Notes: generated by a model from the letters alone, not told the origin. A stretch of 39,527 nt of DNA from Streptomyces sp. CBMA123 (GCF_014596465.1 NZ_MECK01000614.1:1-39527), one strand, 5' to 3'. Positions 27,839 through 34,703 are shown, numbered from the stretch's first letter. Program-made: numbers and translations.

Positions 27839-28534
27839 TCAGGGGTGGGCGGGGCTCGGGGCGGTGCACCCGGCCGGGGCGGGGCTGCCGGGGTGGGCGG
27901 CACTACCGGACAACGTCGTGCCCGCGGACGGGGTCGTGCCGGTGGACGGGGTCGTGCTGCCGGACAGGGCCGTGAAGAGGAGCCGCCACAGGGGCTCCCC
28001 GCCGGGGGCGCGGGTGCTGTCGTCGCACTCGGTGCGGGTGTTCAGCAGTCCCCGGATCACGATCAGCAGTAGTTCGGCGACCAGCGGCGGGCAGTGGTCG
28101 GGGAAGCCGCTGTCGCGCTGGGCCCGGCGGACCAGGTCGGTCAGGGCGACGTGCATCTCGGCGAGGACGTCGGCGGGGGCCTGGGTCAGGTTGGGACAGT
28201 CCGCCGCCAGCCGGAGGGCGGCCCGCAGCCGGACGTCCGAGCGCAGCCGGTCGGCGAAGCCCACCACGACGCCCCGGAGTACCTCGGCGGCGTCGGCGCC
28301 CGGGGTGTCGTACTCGGCGCGCAGGCTGGTCCAGACCGTCCGGGACTCGTCGATCAGGGCGCGGGCCAGGGATCCCTTCGAGGGGAAGTGACCGTAGAGC
28401 GCGCCCTTGGTCATGCCGATGCGGTCGGCCACCGTGTTCAGGGTGGTGCTCTCGTAGCCCTGGGCGGCGAAGATCTCGGCCGCGGCCGTCAGGACCTTCT
28501 CCCGGGTGCGGCGCGCCCGTTCCTGCTTTGCCAT
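27839..28534 (-). CDS. TetR-family transcriptional regulator
   Basis: 231 residues from ATG 28534. The N-terminal HTH (MAKQERARRTREKVLTAAAE, then TTLNTVADRIGMTKGALYGHF, about residues 28-50) is a clear TetR domain and resembles the ArpA/ScbR gamma-butyrolactone-receptor branch at its first residues, though the ligand cannot be predicted. A helical ligand-binding domain follows, then a low-complexity Ser/Thr/Pro tail (about residues 190-231). Upstream lie two operator-like palindromes of equal architecture, one overlapping its promoter, so autoregulation is likely. Targets may be the convergent ABC system or the MFS gene upstream (inference). Confidence 0.9.
   Translation of the reverse strand: MAKQERARRTREKVLTAAAEIFAAQGYESTTLNTVADRIGMTKGALYGHFPSKGSLARALIDESRTVWTSLRAEYDTPGADAAEVLRGVVVGFADRLRSDVRLRAALRLAADCPNLTQAPADVLAEMHVALTDLVRRAQRDSGFPDHCPPLVAELLLIVIRGLLNTRTECDDSTRAPGGEPLWRLLFTALSGSTTPSTGTTPSAGTTLSGSAAHPGSPAPAGCTAPSPAHP
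27915..27968 (-). repeat. 18-bp tandem repeat in tetR 3' end
   Basis: Three 18-bp units beginning GTCGTG (27915, 27933, 27951 on the + strand) encode a Thr/Ser/Pro-rich tail with PSTGTT and PSAGTT units. The units diverge by a few bases. Confidence 0.75.
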
Positions 28535-28565
28535 GTTCCTGCCCTCCGTGGTTGACGTCAGCTCA

Positions 28566-28596
28566 TACATACCATCGGGATGGAATGTTGTTGCAA
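28566..28596 (-). promoter_or_regulatory. Putative tetR promoter overlapped by operator 1
   Basis: On the - strand TTGCAA (28591-28596) and TATGTA (28566-28571) are 19 bp apart. Operator 1, ACATACC-N8-GGAATGT (28567-28588), fills the spacer and overlaps the -10, the usual layout for TetR-type autorepression. Confidence 0.5.
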
Positions 28597-28653
28597 GGCT
28601 TTCGTTCTCGGAGGGAGTGCGCTTGTCCTCGCTCGTCGGATCGAGGCCCAGAA

Positions 28654-28675
28654 ACATTCCTAAAGGAAGGAATCT
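28654..28675. promoter_or_regulatory. Operator 2 upstream of tetR
   Basis: ACATTCC-N8-GGAATCT has the same 7-8-7 architecture and half-sites as operator 1 (28567-28588), 87 bp away. Combined half-site consensus is ACATWCC. Binding by the adjacent TetR protein is inferred. Confidence 0.5.
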
Positions 28676-28773
28676 TACGAACATGTGAACGGCGCGGAGC
28701 GGCGCGAGAGGGCGTGGGGCGGCGCGCGGCGGTCGGGCGCGGTCGTCGGGCGCGGCGGTGGGGCGCGACGCGA

Positions 28774-28809
28774 CCGGGGGGCGGTGCACCGAAGTGCACC
28801 GCCCCCCGG
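28774..28809 (-). terminator. Terminator hairpin of the MFS gene with UUCG tetraloop
   Basis: A perfect 16-bp stem (28774-28789 with 28794-28809) encloses four bases that read TTCG on the - strand with a C-G closing pair, the classic ultra-stable C(UUCG)G tetraloop. It lies 15 bp after the MFS stop. Confidence 0.85.
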
Positions 28810-28824
28810 CCTGCCGGCGGCCCG

Positions 28825-30069
28825 TCAGGCCGGGTCCGTCACCTCGCGCCTGGCGCTGAGGGCCACCAGGCCGCCGAGGACGGCCAGGGCCAGCAGGACG
28901 GCGCCGAAGATCGTCGCGCCGTCGGTCAGGCCCACCGCGTCGCTGAGGTAGCCGGCCGAGACGGGGAGCAGGCCGGCCGGGAGGTAACCGCCCACGTTGA
29001 GCGCGGCGTTGGCCTCGGCGAGGCGCTGCGGCGGGATGCCGGCGTTGAGCAGCGACAGTCCGCCGAGCTGGCCCATGCCCTGGCCGGCGCCCGCCAGCAG
29101 GGCGGCGAGGACGAGCACCGCCACCGCCTCGGTGTGCACGGCGGCGATCAGGGTGGCCATGCTCAGCGCGGTGGCCGTCGCGCCCGCCGTCAGGATGGTG
29201 CGGCGGCGCAGCCGCTGGACGGCGAACTGCACCCCGGTCGCGGCGAGGAACATCACGAAGGCCATCGCGCCGGCCACGATCCGGTCGGTGGTGCCGAGCA
29301 GGCCGGACAGCAGCGAGGGGCCGAGCGAGAGCACGAACGAGGTCGCGGTGATGCCGGGCGCGAACACCGCGATGCCGAGGACGAGTTGGCGGCCGCTGCC
29401 GCGCGGCACGGCGGGCACCCGGATCCAGGAGCCGGCGGCGCGCGCCTCGGGGCGGTGCACCGGCATCCGCAGCACCACCAGCACCGCGCTGGCCAGGACC
29501 ACGGCCTCGACCGCGAAGACGGTGCCGGTCGGCGCGGGCGCCAGTTCGGAGAGTGCCCCGGCGAGCAGTGGGCCGAGTCCGGCGCCGAAGACCATCGCGC
29601 AGGACGCCAGTAGGGCGGCGGTCCGCTTGCGCTCGGGCCCGGCGACATCGGTGACCGCGGCCATGCCGGCCGAGACGACGGCGCCGACCGCGATGCCGGT
29701 GAACAGCCGCGCCACGATCAGTGCGGCGACGCTGGTGGCCGTCCCGAAGATCAGGCAGGCGGCGAGGCCGAGTGCCAGGGCGGGCAGCAGGACCGGTTTG
29801 CGGCCGACCCGGTCCGAGAGCACGCCGGAGACCAGCAGTGAGCCGATCAGGCCGACGATGTAGCAGGCGAACACCACGGTCAGGGTGCCCTTGGAGAAGC
29901 CGATGTCGTGCTGCCACAGCACATACAGCGGGGTGGCGGCGTTGGACAGCACGAAGACCGCGGTGACGGGCCAGGCGGCCAGCCAGATCCACCACAGGGG
30001 GGTGGCGGCGGCCCGGGCCGCCGGCCCGGGGGTGGCGGTCTGGACGGGGGTGGTCCGGGTGACGGGCAT
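28825..30069 (-). CDS. MFS transporter, probable drug or metabolite exporter
   Basis: 414 residues with about twelve hydrophobic helices, the DHA1-type layout. The loop between helices 2 and 3 has the MFS signature SGVLSDRVGRKPVLL; helix 5 region has AMVFGAGLGPLLAGALSE, resembling motif C (antiporter motif). The ATG at 30069 is followed upstream by GGGAGGGAACAG, a good ribosome-binding site. It is divergent from an ArsR-type regulator, with two equal operators between them, suggesting induction by a substrate of the pump. The substrate is not predictable. Confidence 0.88.
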   Translation of the reverse strand: MPVTRTTPVQTATPGPAARAAATPLWWIWLAAWPVTAVFVLSNAATPLYVLWQHDIGFSKGTLTVVFACYIVGLIGSLLVSGVLSDRVGRKPVLLPALALGLAACLIFGTATSVAALIVARLFTGIAVGAVVSAGMAAVTDVAGPERKRTAALLASCAMVFGAGLGPLLAGALSELAPAPTGTVFAVEAVVLASAVLVVLRMPVHRPEARAAGSWIRVPAVPRGSGRQLVLGIAVFAPGITATSFVLSLGPSLLSGLLGTTDRIVAGAMAFVMFLAATGVQFAVQRLRRRTILTAGATATALSMATLIAAVHTEAVAVLVLAALLAGAGQGMGQLGGLSLLNAGIPPQRLAEANAALNVGGYLPAGLLPVSAGYLSDAVGLTDGATIFGAVLLALAVLGGLVALSARREVTDPA

Positions 30070-30106
30070 GACTGTTCCCTCCCGAGGTGTGCCGCGGACT
30101 CCGCGA

Positions 30107-30156
30107 CAGTACGAGTCGAGTCGAACTTAGCATGCAGTACGATCGGAGTCGTACTG
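30107..30156. promoter_or_regulatory. Two operator copies between the divergent MFS and arsR-type genes
   Basis: Copy 2 is a perfect palindrome, CAGTACGA-N6-TCGTACTG (30135-30156). Copy 1 (30107-30128) has the same left half and spacing with a degenerate right half TCGAACTT. Centres are 28 bp apart, close to three helical turns. The likely ligand is the ArsR-type protein encoded next to it. Confidence 0.6.
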
Positions 30157-30229
30157 AGAATCGAAGTCGCGTCGCATCGCCGCGAAGCGCTGAAGTCATG
30201 TGACGCCACGAGGAGTTGAGGAGCCGCCC

Positions 30230-30607
30230 ATGCCCGCGACCACGACCGGTGCGCCCGCCGTCAAGATCCTTCCCGCGCCGTCCGACCTGCCCGAACCGCT
30301 GCCCGAACCGGGCATCGACGAACTGCGCCTGGAAACCGTGCTGGGCGCGCTCAGCGACCCGCTGCGGCTGACGATCGTCCGCAAACTCCTGCTGGAATCC
30401 GAGGACTTCGACCACACCTGCGGCTGGTTCGGCCTCGACCGGCCCAAGTCCTCGCTCACCCACCACTTCAAGGCGCTGCGCGAGGCGGGGATCACGCGCC
30501 AGCGCCAGTACGGGCTGGAGCGGCGCAGCCAGGTACGGGTCGAGGACCTCGACGCGCGCTTCCCCGGGCTCCTCGCGCTGGTGGCGGCCTGGACACCGCA
30601 GGCCTGA
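30230..30607 (+). CDS. ArsR-type winged-helix transcriptional regulator
   Basis: 125 residues from ATG 30230, which has GAGGAG 6 nt upstream; GTG 30200 is less likely. The winged helix covers about residues 30-110: LRLETVLGALSDPLRLTIVRKLL, then CGWFGLDRPKSSLTHHFKALREAGIT as recognition helix, and a wing with RRSQVRVEDL. The metal-binding ELCVC motif of classical ArsR sensors is missing; a lone Cys sits in DHTCGWF. It is a HTH_20-like repressor, and probably controls the divergent MFS exporter. The 152-bp gap after it is very G-rich and holds nothing else I recognise. Confidence 0.88.
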   Translation: MPATTTGAPAVKILPAPSDLPEPLPEPGIDELRLETVLGALSDPLRLTIVRKLLLESEDFDHTCGWFGLDRPKSSLTHHFKALREAGITRQRQYGLERRSQVRVEDLDARFPGLLALVAAWTPQA

Positions 30608-30759
30608 CCGGGGCCGGGTCGGGGCCGGCGGCCGGGGTCGGGGCCGAGGGCGGGGTTCGGCGGCCGGGGGGTGGCGGGGGGCTATGGCGGGGGCTTTGGC
30701 GGCGGGTGCGGGATCATGGGTGGGTATCCCTGATCTCGTTTGCCGAAGGACCCCGAACC

Positions 30760-31338
30760 GTGGCCCAGATCGTCCTCTTCCACTCCGCCTACGGCCCGCG
30801 CCCGGCCGTCCAGGCCGCCGCCGACCGGCTGCGCGCCGCCGGGCACACCGTGCACACCCCGGATCTCTTCGAGGGGCGCACCTTCGACGACAACGAGGCC
30901 TCGCAGGCCTACCAGGAGGAGACCGGCGGCGGGGACGAGCTGCTGCGCCGCGCGGTGGCCGCCTCCGCCCCGCTCTCCGAGGGCGGGCTGGTGTACGCCG
31001 GGTTCTCGCTCGGCGGCGCCATCGCACAGAACCTGGCGCTGGCCGACGAGAAGGCCCGCGGGCTGCTGCTCCTGCACGGCACCTCCGACCTGCGTGAGGA
31101 CGCGGCAACCGCGATCCCGGTGCAGCTGCACATGGCGGACCCGGACCCGTTCGAGCCGGAGGACTGGCTGAACGCCTGGTACCTGCGGATGCGGCGGGCG
31201 GGCGCGGAGGTCGAGGTGCACCGCTACCAGGGCGCCGGGCACCTGTTCACCGACCCGGACCTGGACGACTACGACGCGGACGCCGCCGAGCGGGCCTGGG
31301 CGGCGGCGCTGGACTTCCTCGCCGACCTGGAGGCCTGA
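30760..31338 (+). CDS. Dienelactone hydrolase-family alpha/beta hydrolase
   Basis: 192 residues from GTG 30760, preceded by GAAGGA; an upstream ATG at 30706 is poorer. Compact alpha/beta hydrolase with a nucleophile elbow AGFSLGGA (S83) where classical dienelactone hydrolases have Cys, an acidic segment MADPDPFEPEDW, and the catalytic His in GAGHLFTDP. It begins directly with the first strand (QIVLFHSAYG) and has no signal peptide, so it is cytoplasmic. The substrate is unknown; family members hydrolyse small esters or lactones. Confidence 0.8.
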   Translation: MAQIVLFHSAYGPRPAVQAAADRLRAAGHTVHTPDLFEGRTFDDNEASQAYQEETGGGDELLRRAVAASAPLSEGGLVYAGFSLGGAIAQNLALADEKARGLLLLHGTSDLREDAATAIPVQLHMADPDPFEPEDWLNAWYLRMRRAGAEVEVHRYQGAGHLFTDPDLDDYDADAAERAWAAALDFLADLEA

Positions 31339-31353
31339 CCGGCCGGCCCGGGG

Positions 31354-31417
31354 CCGTGCGGGCACGATGCGTCGGACGGATGGCCTCCGGGAACGACCGA
31401 ACTTCGTGCCCGCACGG
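31354..31417. repeat. 14-bp perfect inverted repeat after the hydrolase gene
   Basis: CCGTGCGGGCACGA (31354-31367) and TCGTGCCCGCACGG (31404-31417) are exact reverse complements, 36 nt apart. A second pair GATGCGTC (31366) / GACGCATC (31480) nests across. The right arm lies in a stretch that reads like a transposase remnant. The loop is long for a terminator. The 219-bp gap otherwise holds nothing clear. Confidence 0.7.
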
Positions 31418-31515
31418 TGGGTCGTCGACAGAGCTCGACGGCGACGGCGCACTCTGCTTCGACGGGTGGACGATCGACGGACGCATCCCGGCGCATGCCG
31501 GCGGCGATCGGGGAG
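31390..31515 (+). pseudogene. Possible IS5-type transposase fragment
   Basis: The + frame near 31396 reads RPNFVPARWVVDRA, recalling the VLPRRWVVERTFAWL block near the C-terminus of IS5-family transposases; after that Arg-rich sequence suggests frameshift or decay. Only about 35 codons are recognisable. The resemblance is weak and could be chance. Confidence 0.2.
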
Positions 31516-31557
31516 TGTGATCGGGGGGAGCGCGAGCGGTCCGGGTTCCGGGTGGGC

Positions 31558-32004
31558 CTACGGGCGGGCCGGGCCGCGGCGGGGGAGGGTCTGGCTGTAG
31601 ACGACGCTGGTGGTGGTGCTACCGAAGCCGGCGAGCGAGTCCACCAGGGTCTCCAGGTGCTCCATGGAGGTCGCGGCCACCTTGAGGGTGTAGCAGTCGT
31701 CGCCGGTGGTGCGCAGGCACTCCAGGATCTCGCGGCGCTGGGCGAGCAGCAGGTGCAGCGGCTGGTGGCGGTTGCCCGGGTACTTCAGCCGGACCACGGC
31801 GAGCACCGGGTAGCCGACCTTGGCCAGGTCGACGGTGGCATGGTACCCGGTGATGACGCCCAGCGACTCCAGGTTCCGCACCCGCTCGGTGGTGGCGGAC
31901 GGGCTGAGGTTGACCCGGCGGCCCAGCTCGCTGAGCGAGATCCGGGCCTCCTGCTGGAGCTGGTCGATGATCGCCCAGTCGGTGTCGTCGAGATTCGCGG
32001 CCAT
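31558..32004 (-). CDS. Lrp/AsnC-family transcriptional regulator
   Basis: 148 residues from ATG 32004. N-terminal HTH (LDDTDWAIIDQLQQEARISLSELGRRVNLSPSATTERVRNLE, about residues 5-50) followed by the RAM/AsnC ligand-binding domain (GYPVLAVVRLKYPGN ... TGDDCYTLKVAATSMEHLETLVD). Such proteins sense amino acids or related small molecules and often control divergent genes. TAATAT on the - strand (32011-32016) ends 6 nt before the ATG, so the transcript is probably leaderless. The divergent LLM oxidoreductase is the nearest candidate target. Confidence 0.9.
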   Translation of the reverse strand: MAANLDDTDWAIIDQLQQEARISLSELGRRVNLSPSATTERVRNLESLGVITGYHATVDLAKVGYPVLAVVRLKYPGNRHQPLHLLLAQRREILECLRTTGDDCYTLKVAATSMEHLETLVDSLAGFGSTTTSVVYSQTLPRRGPARP

Positions 32005-32097
32005 CCGGCGATATTACCGGGGGATTCGTGGCTGGGTGGGGGTTCTGCCGGGAGCATCGGGTTCCGTACGGGATCCGCCCGGGAATAGCCTCGTGGC
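32005..32097. promoter_or_regulatory. Divergent leaderless promoters, lrp and LLM oxidoreductase
   Basis: On the - strand TAATAT (32011-32016) lies 6 nt before the lrp ATG. On the + strand TAGCCT (32086-32091) lies 6 nt before ATG 32098; GTTCCG at 32061 is a weak -35. Neither gene has a ribosome-binding site. Confidence 0.5.
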
Positions 32098-32913
32098 ATG
32101 CAACTTGGCGTCAACGTACCGAACTTCGGGCCCGGGACCGACCCCGGCATGCTGCGCGACTGGGCACGGGTGGCGGAGGGCCTCGGGTTCGACCTGCTGA
32201 TGGTCTCGGACCACGTCGCCCTGACGGCGGACGTCTCCGAGCGCTACCCCGAACCCTTCTACGACCCCTTCGCGACCCTCTCCTGGCTGGCCGGGGTCAC
32301 CGACGGGCGGCTGCGGCTGGGCACCACCGTGCTGGTGCTGCCGTACCGGAACCCGCTGCTGGTGGCGCGCATGGCGAGCAGCCTGCACCGGCTCAGCGGC
32401 GGGCGGTTCGTGCTCGGCGTCGGGGCCGGCTGGGCGCGGCAGGAGTTCGAGGCGCTCGGAGTGCCGTTCGGCGCGCGGGGACGGCTGACCGACGAGTACC
32501 TGGGCGTGGTCCGCGAGGCCTGGGGACAGCAGGGGGAGGGCGCCGCCGCCCCGGTCTGGGTCGGCGGGCACAGCGCGGCGGCGCTCCGGCGGGCCGCCGA
32601 GTTCGGCGACGCCTGGCACCCGCTGCGGCTGACGCTCGGGCGGATGCGGTCCGTGCTGGAAAGCCACGCCCTGCCGGGGTTCGCCCCGCGGATCGCGCTG
32701 CGGCTGACCGACCGGCCGCTGGACGACCCGGAACGGCCCGCTGGGGTCGGCGCCCTGGAACAGGTCATCGGTGACCTGCGGGCACTGCGCGGACTCGGCG
32801 CCGAGGCCGTGGTGCTGGACCCGTACCAGGCCGACCCGGAGGAGACCCGCCACCCCGAGACCGCGTGGCGGGCACTGACGGTCGTGGCCGAGGAGTGGAG
32901 GAGGACGTCGTGA
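32098..32913 (+). CDS. LLM-class (luciferase-like) F420- or flavin-dependent oxidoreductase
   Basis: 271 residues, a TIM-barrel luciferase-like monooxygenase. Segments MQLGVNVPNFG, VAEGLGFDLLMVSDHVA, DPFATLSWLAGVTDGRLRLGTTVLVLPYRNPLLVARM, LSGGRFVLGVGAGW, PVWVGGHSAAALRRAAEFGDAWHP are typical of the actinobacterial F420-dependent group, so F420 is likelier than FMN (inference). The reaction is unknown. The ATG at 32098 seems leaderless. The end overlaps the nucleoside deaminase by 4 bp, so the two are co-transcribed. Confidence 0.88.
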   Translation: MQLGVNVPNFGPGTDPGMLRDWARVAEGLGFDLLMVSDHVALTADVSERYPEPFYDPFATLSWLAGVTDGRLRLGTTVLVLPYRNPLLVARMASSLHRLSGGRFVLGVGAGWARQEFEALGVPFGARGRLTDEYLGVVREAWGQQGEGAAAPVWVGGHSAAALRRAAEFGDAWHPLRLTLGRMRSVLESHALPGFAPRIALRLTDRPLDDPERPAGVGALEQVIGDLRALRGLGAEAVVLDPYQADPEETRHPETAWRALTVVAEEWRRTS

Positions 32914-33347
32914 TCACGACTGCGGACGAGGCGCTGCTGCGACGCGCGATCGGGATCGCGGCGCGGGCGGTGGAGCTCGGCGACGCGCCGTACGGCTCGC
33001 TGCTGGCCGGGCCGGACGGCGCGGTGCTGGCCGAGGCGCACAACACCGTCCGGCGCGACGACGACATCACGGCCCACCCGGAGCTGAAGCTCGCCCGCTG
33101 GGCGGCCCGGGAGCTGGACGGCGAGACCGCCGCCCGCACGACCATGTACACCAGCTGCCAGCCCTGCGGGATGTGCGCGGGGGCGCTGGTCCGGTCGGGG
33201 ATCGGGCGGGTCGTGTACGCGCTCGCGACCGAGCAACTGGTCGAGCTCAACCCGGAGTCGGGGGCGTGGCCGGTGCTGGCGGAGGACGGGCCGGCGCTGT
33301 TCGAGGCGGCGCGGGTGCCGATCGAGGCCTACTACCAGGGGAGTTGA
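32910..33347 (+). CDS. Cytidine/deoxycytidylate-type zinc nucleoside deaminase
   Basis: 145 residues from GTG 32910, which overlaps the preceding stop and has GGAGGAGG upstream. Zinc site is H56-x-E58 (HPELK, with Pro between, as in tRNA adenosine and guanine deaminase relatives) and C86-GM-C89 (PCGMC). E58 is the proton shuttle. APYGSLLAGPDG and the C-terminal VPIEAYYQG match the family. The substrate could be guanine, cytosine or another base; it is not a clear TadA because the tRNA-binding basic segments are absent. Followed by a strong hairpin. Confidence 0.87.
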   Translation: MITTADEALLRRAIGIAARAVELGDAPYGSLLAGPDGAVLAEAHNTVRRDDDITAHPELKLARWAARELDGETAARTTMYTSCQPCGMCAGALVRSGIGRVVYALATEQLVELNPESGAWPVLAEDGPALFEAARVPIEAYYQGS

Positions 33348-33371
33348 GCGCAGGCGGGCGCCCGGCGGGCG

Positions 33372-33406
33372 GCGCGGGAAGTCGGACGGGGGTCGACTTC
33401 CCGCGC
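33372..33406. terminator. Bidirectional terminator hairpin
   Basis: GCGCGGGAAGTCG (33372-33384) and CGACTTCCCGCGC (33394-33406) form a perfect 13-bp stem with a 9-nt loop. It ends the LLM-deaminase transcript and would also stop a - strand transcript from the SoxR-box promoter. Confidence 0.85.
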
Positions 33407-33536
33407 GGGGCGTGTCACGGCGATCGGCCTGGGACGCCTGCACGCCGGTGTTCTGGCAGGCGTGCAGCGGCCAGCGGCCGTCCTCCGTACGGGACATCAC
33501 GTACAGCGGGGTTCCACCGGAGGGTGACGGTGTCAT
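33407..33536 (-). pseudogene. Putative remnant of a SgcJ/EcaC-family gene
   Basis: From ATG 33536 the frame reads MTPSPSGGTPLYVMSRTED, then GRWPLHACQNTGVQ and onward; codons from the fifteenth residue or so are almost all G/C-ending, as real genes here are. The GRW...ACQNTGVQ segment resembles the C-terminus of SgcJ/EcaC NTF2-like proteins. The body of the domain (about 100 residues) would be missing, and the frame runs through the terminator without a stop. A 42-codon frame from ATG 33543 ends at 33415 but has weaker codon bias. The family assignment is tentative. Confidence 0.4.
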
Positions 33537-33559
33537 CGGTCATGTGGATCACCCTCGTC

Positions 33560-33581
33560 CCTCAAGCCGACTTGAGGTCAA
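33560..33581 (-). promoter_or_regulatory. SoxR box with overlapping promoter
   Basis: CCTCAAG-CCGA-CTTGAGG (33560-33577) is a perfect 7-4-7 palindrome matching the SoxR operator CCTCAAGTTAACTTGAGG in every arm position. On the - strand TTGACC (33576-33581) is a good -35 with the box in the spacer, the standard SoxR arrangement. SoxR is a redox-sensing MerR-family activator. No soxR gene is in this window. Confidence 0.8.
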
Positions 33582-33618
33582 GAGCGGAGTGCTTGCGCCG
33601 TGCGGCACGATGGGGGTC

Positions 33619-34521
33619 ATGGCAGAGCGGCGATACGAGTACGCACCGGCGGGGACGCTTCCGGGGCTGTTGCAGCGCGGCCGGGGGCTGGGGGCGCTGA
33701 TGGCGGCGGAGGATCCCGCGTCGGCGGCCGAGCTGGTGTACGGGTGCATCCGGTACGAGTGGCGCTGGGATGCGACCGTCGACGATCGGCACCTGTACCT
33801 GGCCCGGCTGGTCCGGGACCTGGAGCTGCCGCTCGGGCCGGTGGTCGAGCTGCTGGCCGGGGGCGAGAAGGCCTGCGAGCGGGCGGCCCGGGTGTTGGAG
33901 CTGCTGGCGCTCGGCGGCTCGGTCGAGGCCCGGGAGGCGCTGCGGGCGTACATCCGGGAGGGCGAGCACTGGCTGAACGTCCTGGAGTGGGTGGCCGAGG
34001 CCTGGCCGTGGGAGTGGTGGGGCGACCTGGAGGAGGTCGTGCGGGAGCGGTCGTCCGAAGAGGACGGGTCCGAGCCGACGCGGGAGGTCGAGCAGCCCGA
34101 GGCCTTGGTGGGGCCGGAGCGGGGCGAGGAGCCCGATGTCCCGGCGCTGGTCGCCGAGCTGGAGCGGGCCTGGGTGGACCGCACCTGGTGCGGCCCGGTG
34201 CGGACGGCCCGCGGGCTGGCCCGGTTCGGCCCCGGGGCGGCCGGCGCGGTGTCGCTGCTGCGCCGGTTCTGGCTGTACACCCCGCACTCGTACGAGCGGG
34301 CCGGGTACCTGGAGGCCCTGGCGGCGCTGGGGTCGGCGGGCGTGGAGCAGGCCTTCACCGAGTCGCTCTGGGACTGCGAGGCGGACGCCCGCCTGCTGGG
34401 GGCCCGGCACGCCCCCGACACGGCCCAGGTGCGGGCCCGGCTGGCGTACCTGCTGGACGATCCGATCGAGGAGTCGAGGGTCAAGAACGCCGCCGAGGAG
34501 CGACTCGCCGGGCTGACCTAG
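33619..34521 (+). CDS. Conserved hypothetical protein with HEAT-like helical repeats
   Basis: 300 residues, soluble, no signal peptide. Helical pairs (ASAAELVYGCIRYEWRWD, DDRHLYLARLVRDLELPLGPVVELL, ACERAARVLELLALGGSVEAREALRAYI) suggest an ARM/HEAT-like solenoid; an acidic linker (about residues 135-175, with EEDGSEPTREVEQPE) separates it from a second helical half (FGPGAAGAVSLLRRFWLYTPHS, AGYLEALAALGSAGVEQAF). I recognise it as a type of protein found in streptomycetes but know no function. ATG 33619 lies 7 nt after CACGAT (33606-33611), so it may be leaderless; ATG 33610 is an alternative. The SoxR box lies 41 bp upstream but points the other way. Confidence 0.75.
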   Translation: MAERRYEYAPAGTLPGLLQRGRGLGALMAAEDPASAAELVYGCIRYEWRWDATVDDRHLYLARLVRDLELPLGPVVELLAGGEKACERAARVLELLALGGSVEAREALRAYIREGEHWLNVLEWVAEAWPWEWWGDLEEVVRERSSEEDGSEPTREVEQPEALVGPERGEEPDVPALVAELERAWVDRTWCGPVRTARGLARFGPGAAGAVSLLRRFWLYTPHSYERAGYLEALAALGSAGVEQAFTESLWDCEADARLLGARHAPDTAQVRARLAYLLDDPIEESRVKNAAEERLAGLT

Positions 34522-34703
34522 GGAGCCTTCCGACAGCGTGGGGGAGCTGTTCGAAGAGGGCTAGAGTGGACGCGTGAACGCGTGAGTGATGGTCCGGACC
34601 CCGAGAGGTGTTCCGGGCCACATTCATTTCCAGGGCTTCTCCCCTGTGACCCGAGCGTTCGCCGGCCCACCAGATCAGCACCAGAGCCTCCGGAGGCCCC
34701 GCC
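34522..34703 (+). promoter_or_regulatory. dnaE upstream region
   Basis: This 182-bp gap has TAGAGT (34562-34567) as a possible -10 without a clear -35, a direct repeat ACGCGTGA-ACGCGTGA, and a TCCGGA-based inverted repeat around 34590-34615. The ribosome-binding site CGGAGG is at 34691-34696. Confidence 0.35.

Noticed and set aside
28528..29613. + strand frame opposite the MFS gene
   Set aside because: Shadow of the MFS gene; Arg/Gly/His-rich translation without recognisable segments.
30608..30720. G-quadruplex-like G runs between arsR-type and hydrolase genes
   Set aside because: Runs of G are common in this genome's intergenic DNA and nothing in the position or spacing marks this one.
33415..33543. 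42-codon frame from ATG 33543 as the real SoxR-controlled gene
   Set aside because: It ends neatly before the terminator, but its third positions are much less G/C-rich than those of the overlapping frame, which better resembles coding remnant. Kept as an alternative only.
34572..34590. Tandem ACGCGTGA repeat before dnaE as DnaA-box-like or origin element
   Set aside because: Does not match the DnaA box and only two copies exist; dnaA, dnaN and oriC are not in this window.
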